This document shows positions 30,454-30,785 of a DNA stretch of 30,785 nucleotides, one piece after another. How positions within the stretch are numbered: the first letter of the stretch is position 1; each line of letters opens with the position of its first letter. The position numbers and the translations under genes are program-made. The stretch is from JAJPHT01 sp035526585 (lineage in GTDB: Archaea; Thermoplasmatota; SW-10-69-26; JACQPN01; JAJPHT01). A model generated the notes under the pieces. The model searched no databases. It saw only the letters and a program-made list of their open reading frames with translations, and was not told the origin of the DNA. The DNA lies in the NCBI GenBank assembly GCA_035526585.1, contig DATLCC010000002.1, forward strand, positions 1-30,785, read 5' to 3'.

Positions 30454-30487
30454 CCCTCGAAAGAGACTGTTCGCTTGCTTTCGAGGG
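30454..30487. promoter_or_regulatory. Perfect inverted repeat upstream of the secreted-protein promoter
   Basis: CCCTCGAAAG (30454-30463) and CTTTCGAGGG (30478-30487) are perfect 10-base arms with a 14-base spacer. The element sits directly upstream of the minus-strand TATA element, where archaeal activators bind. The 24-base centre-to-centre distance is close to two helical turns, so both arms would face the same side of the DNA. The inference is a regulator binding site; an RNA hairpin is less likely because no transcript is expected here. Confidence 0.5.
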
Positions 30488-30512
30488 CCAGGGCAGGCGC
30501 ACGCGCCCGCGC

Positions 30513-30554
30513 AAGGACGTGTAACCTTTCGGTTACGCGTCGGCCCTTCCGCTT
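30513..30554. repeat. GTAACC/GGTTAC hairpin repeat, copy 2
   Basis: The core GTAACC-TTTC-GGTTAC at 30521-30536 matches the core of copy 1 (19887-19902) with a different four-base loop. Flanks also correspond: GCAAGG before and a CCCTT...CTTGCGC stretch after the GGTTACGC, so this is a dispersed repeat and not chance. Here it lies about 90 bases upstream of atpD, between divergent genes, so a terminator role is less obvious. Confidence 0.55.
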
Positions 30555-30590
30555 GCGCTCCCCGTCGCCTCCGGGGTGTGCGGCGAAGCC

Positions 30591-30596
30591 TTTATG
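30591..30596 (+). promoter_or_regulatory. TATA-like element of atpD
   Basis: TTTATG is centred about 33 bases before the ATG at 30627, which predicts transcription starting about eight bases before the start codon. Its presence shows that atpD can be transcribed independently of atpB. Confidence 0.55.
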
Positions 30597-30626
30597 CCGC
30601 TCGCACGAATCGGCGGCGCGAGCCCC

Positions 30627-30785
30627 ATGGCCCTCAAGGACGTGAAGCCCACCCGCTCGCAGCTCATCGAGCTGAAGAAGCGCATCGTGCTGTCCAAGAA
30701 GGGCTACAAGCTCCTCAAGATGAAGCGCGACGGCCTCATCATGGAGTTCTTCAAGATGCTCGAGGACGCGAAGAAGATCCGCGCC
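30627..30785 (+). CDS. atpD: A-type ATP synthase subunit D, N-terminal fragment
   Basis: The first 53 codons are present and the frame is open at the right edge. DVKPTRSQLIELKKRIVLSK then KGYKLLKMKRDGLIMEFFKM is the strongly conserved N-terminal coiled-coil helix of subunit D, the central rotor stalk of the A1 sector. In most archaea atpD directly follows atpB; here about 20.9 kb of unrelated genes lies between them on the same strand. Whether other ATP synthase genes follow cannot be seen. Confidence 0.93.
   Translation, partial: MALKDVKPTRSQLIELKKRIVLSKKGYKLLKMKRDGLIMEFFKMLEDAKKIRA

Overview
The window looks like a chromosomal piece of a high-GC archaeon (G+C clearly above 60% by eye). The archaeal evidence is an A-type ATP synthase subunit B, the start of subunit D at the right edge, a FEN-1 flap endonuclease with a C-terminal PCNA-binding motif, a DUF5654 protein, a VapB of the archaeal DUF217 type, and many start codons (often GTG) lying about 26 bases after a TATA-like element, as in leaderless archaeal transcripts. 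The secreted beta-propellers, a Pro/Thr/Ser stalk ending in a PGF-CTERM-like sorting signal, and the base composition would fit a Thermoplasmatota lineage. That placement is an inference that needs a phylogeny of AtpB or FEN-1.

Layout. 1-220: 3' end of a sialidase-like secreted protein. 246-3824: molybdenum-enzyme operon (fdhD, a YdeP-type molybdopterin oxidoreductase, mobA). 3882-5659: NYN-domain nuclease and aldo/keto reductase. 5669-7602: small disordered protein, small membrane protein, TPM-domain protein and LemA. 7605-8218: vapBC, divergent from atpB (8312-9718). 9828-11191: fused double SRPBCC (AHSA1-like) protein and its ArsR-type regulator, followed by a convergent VOC protein and then a DUF3052 protein. 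12297-13225: two membrane-associated proteins. 13293-15760: a PKD-domain secreted protein, a secreted NHL-like propeller and an RraA-like protein. 15757-17479 (minus): a lipoprotein and a double-receiver response regulator. 17701-19857: large secreted subtilase with duplicated C-terminal domains. 19931-22310: hotdog thioesterase (minus), MsrA, DUF5654 and FEN-1. 22349-24167: two lipoproteins, the second a sialidase-like Asp-box propeller. 24176-27614 (minus): two-gene operon of paralogous surface FG-GAP propellers. 27670-28401: PrsW-like intramembrane protease, divergent from that operon. 28459-29331 (minus): DUF4234 membrane protein. 29415-29849: DUF2721 membrane protein. 29853-30419 (minus): secreted protein. 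30627-end: atpD.

How it fits together. Three themes stand out. The first is molybdenum-cofactor enzymology at the left. The second is a large exported inventory: two sialidase-like propellers, an NHL propeller, two FG-GAP propellers, a subtilase, a PKD protein and three further secreted or lipo-proteins, with PrsW and TPM/LemA as membrane partners. The third is dispersed housekeeping genes: atpB and atpD, normally adjacent, are about 20.9 kb apart on the same strand, each with its own promoter. The regulatory DNA is readable in many places: shared divergent promoters, tandem operators and inverted repeats. A hairpin repeat built on GTAACC/GGTTAC occurs twice.

I see no tRNA, rRNA, CRISPR array or insertion sequence. 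I did not find one clear new multi-gene system. The best candidates for new biology are the paired FG-GAP surface proteins with PrsW on a shared promoter, the split ATP synthase locus, and the dispersed hairpin repeat.
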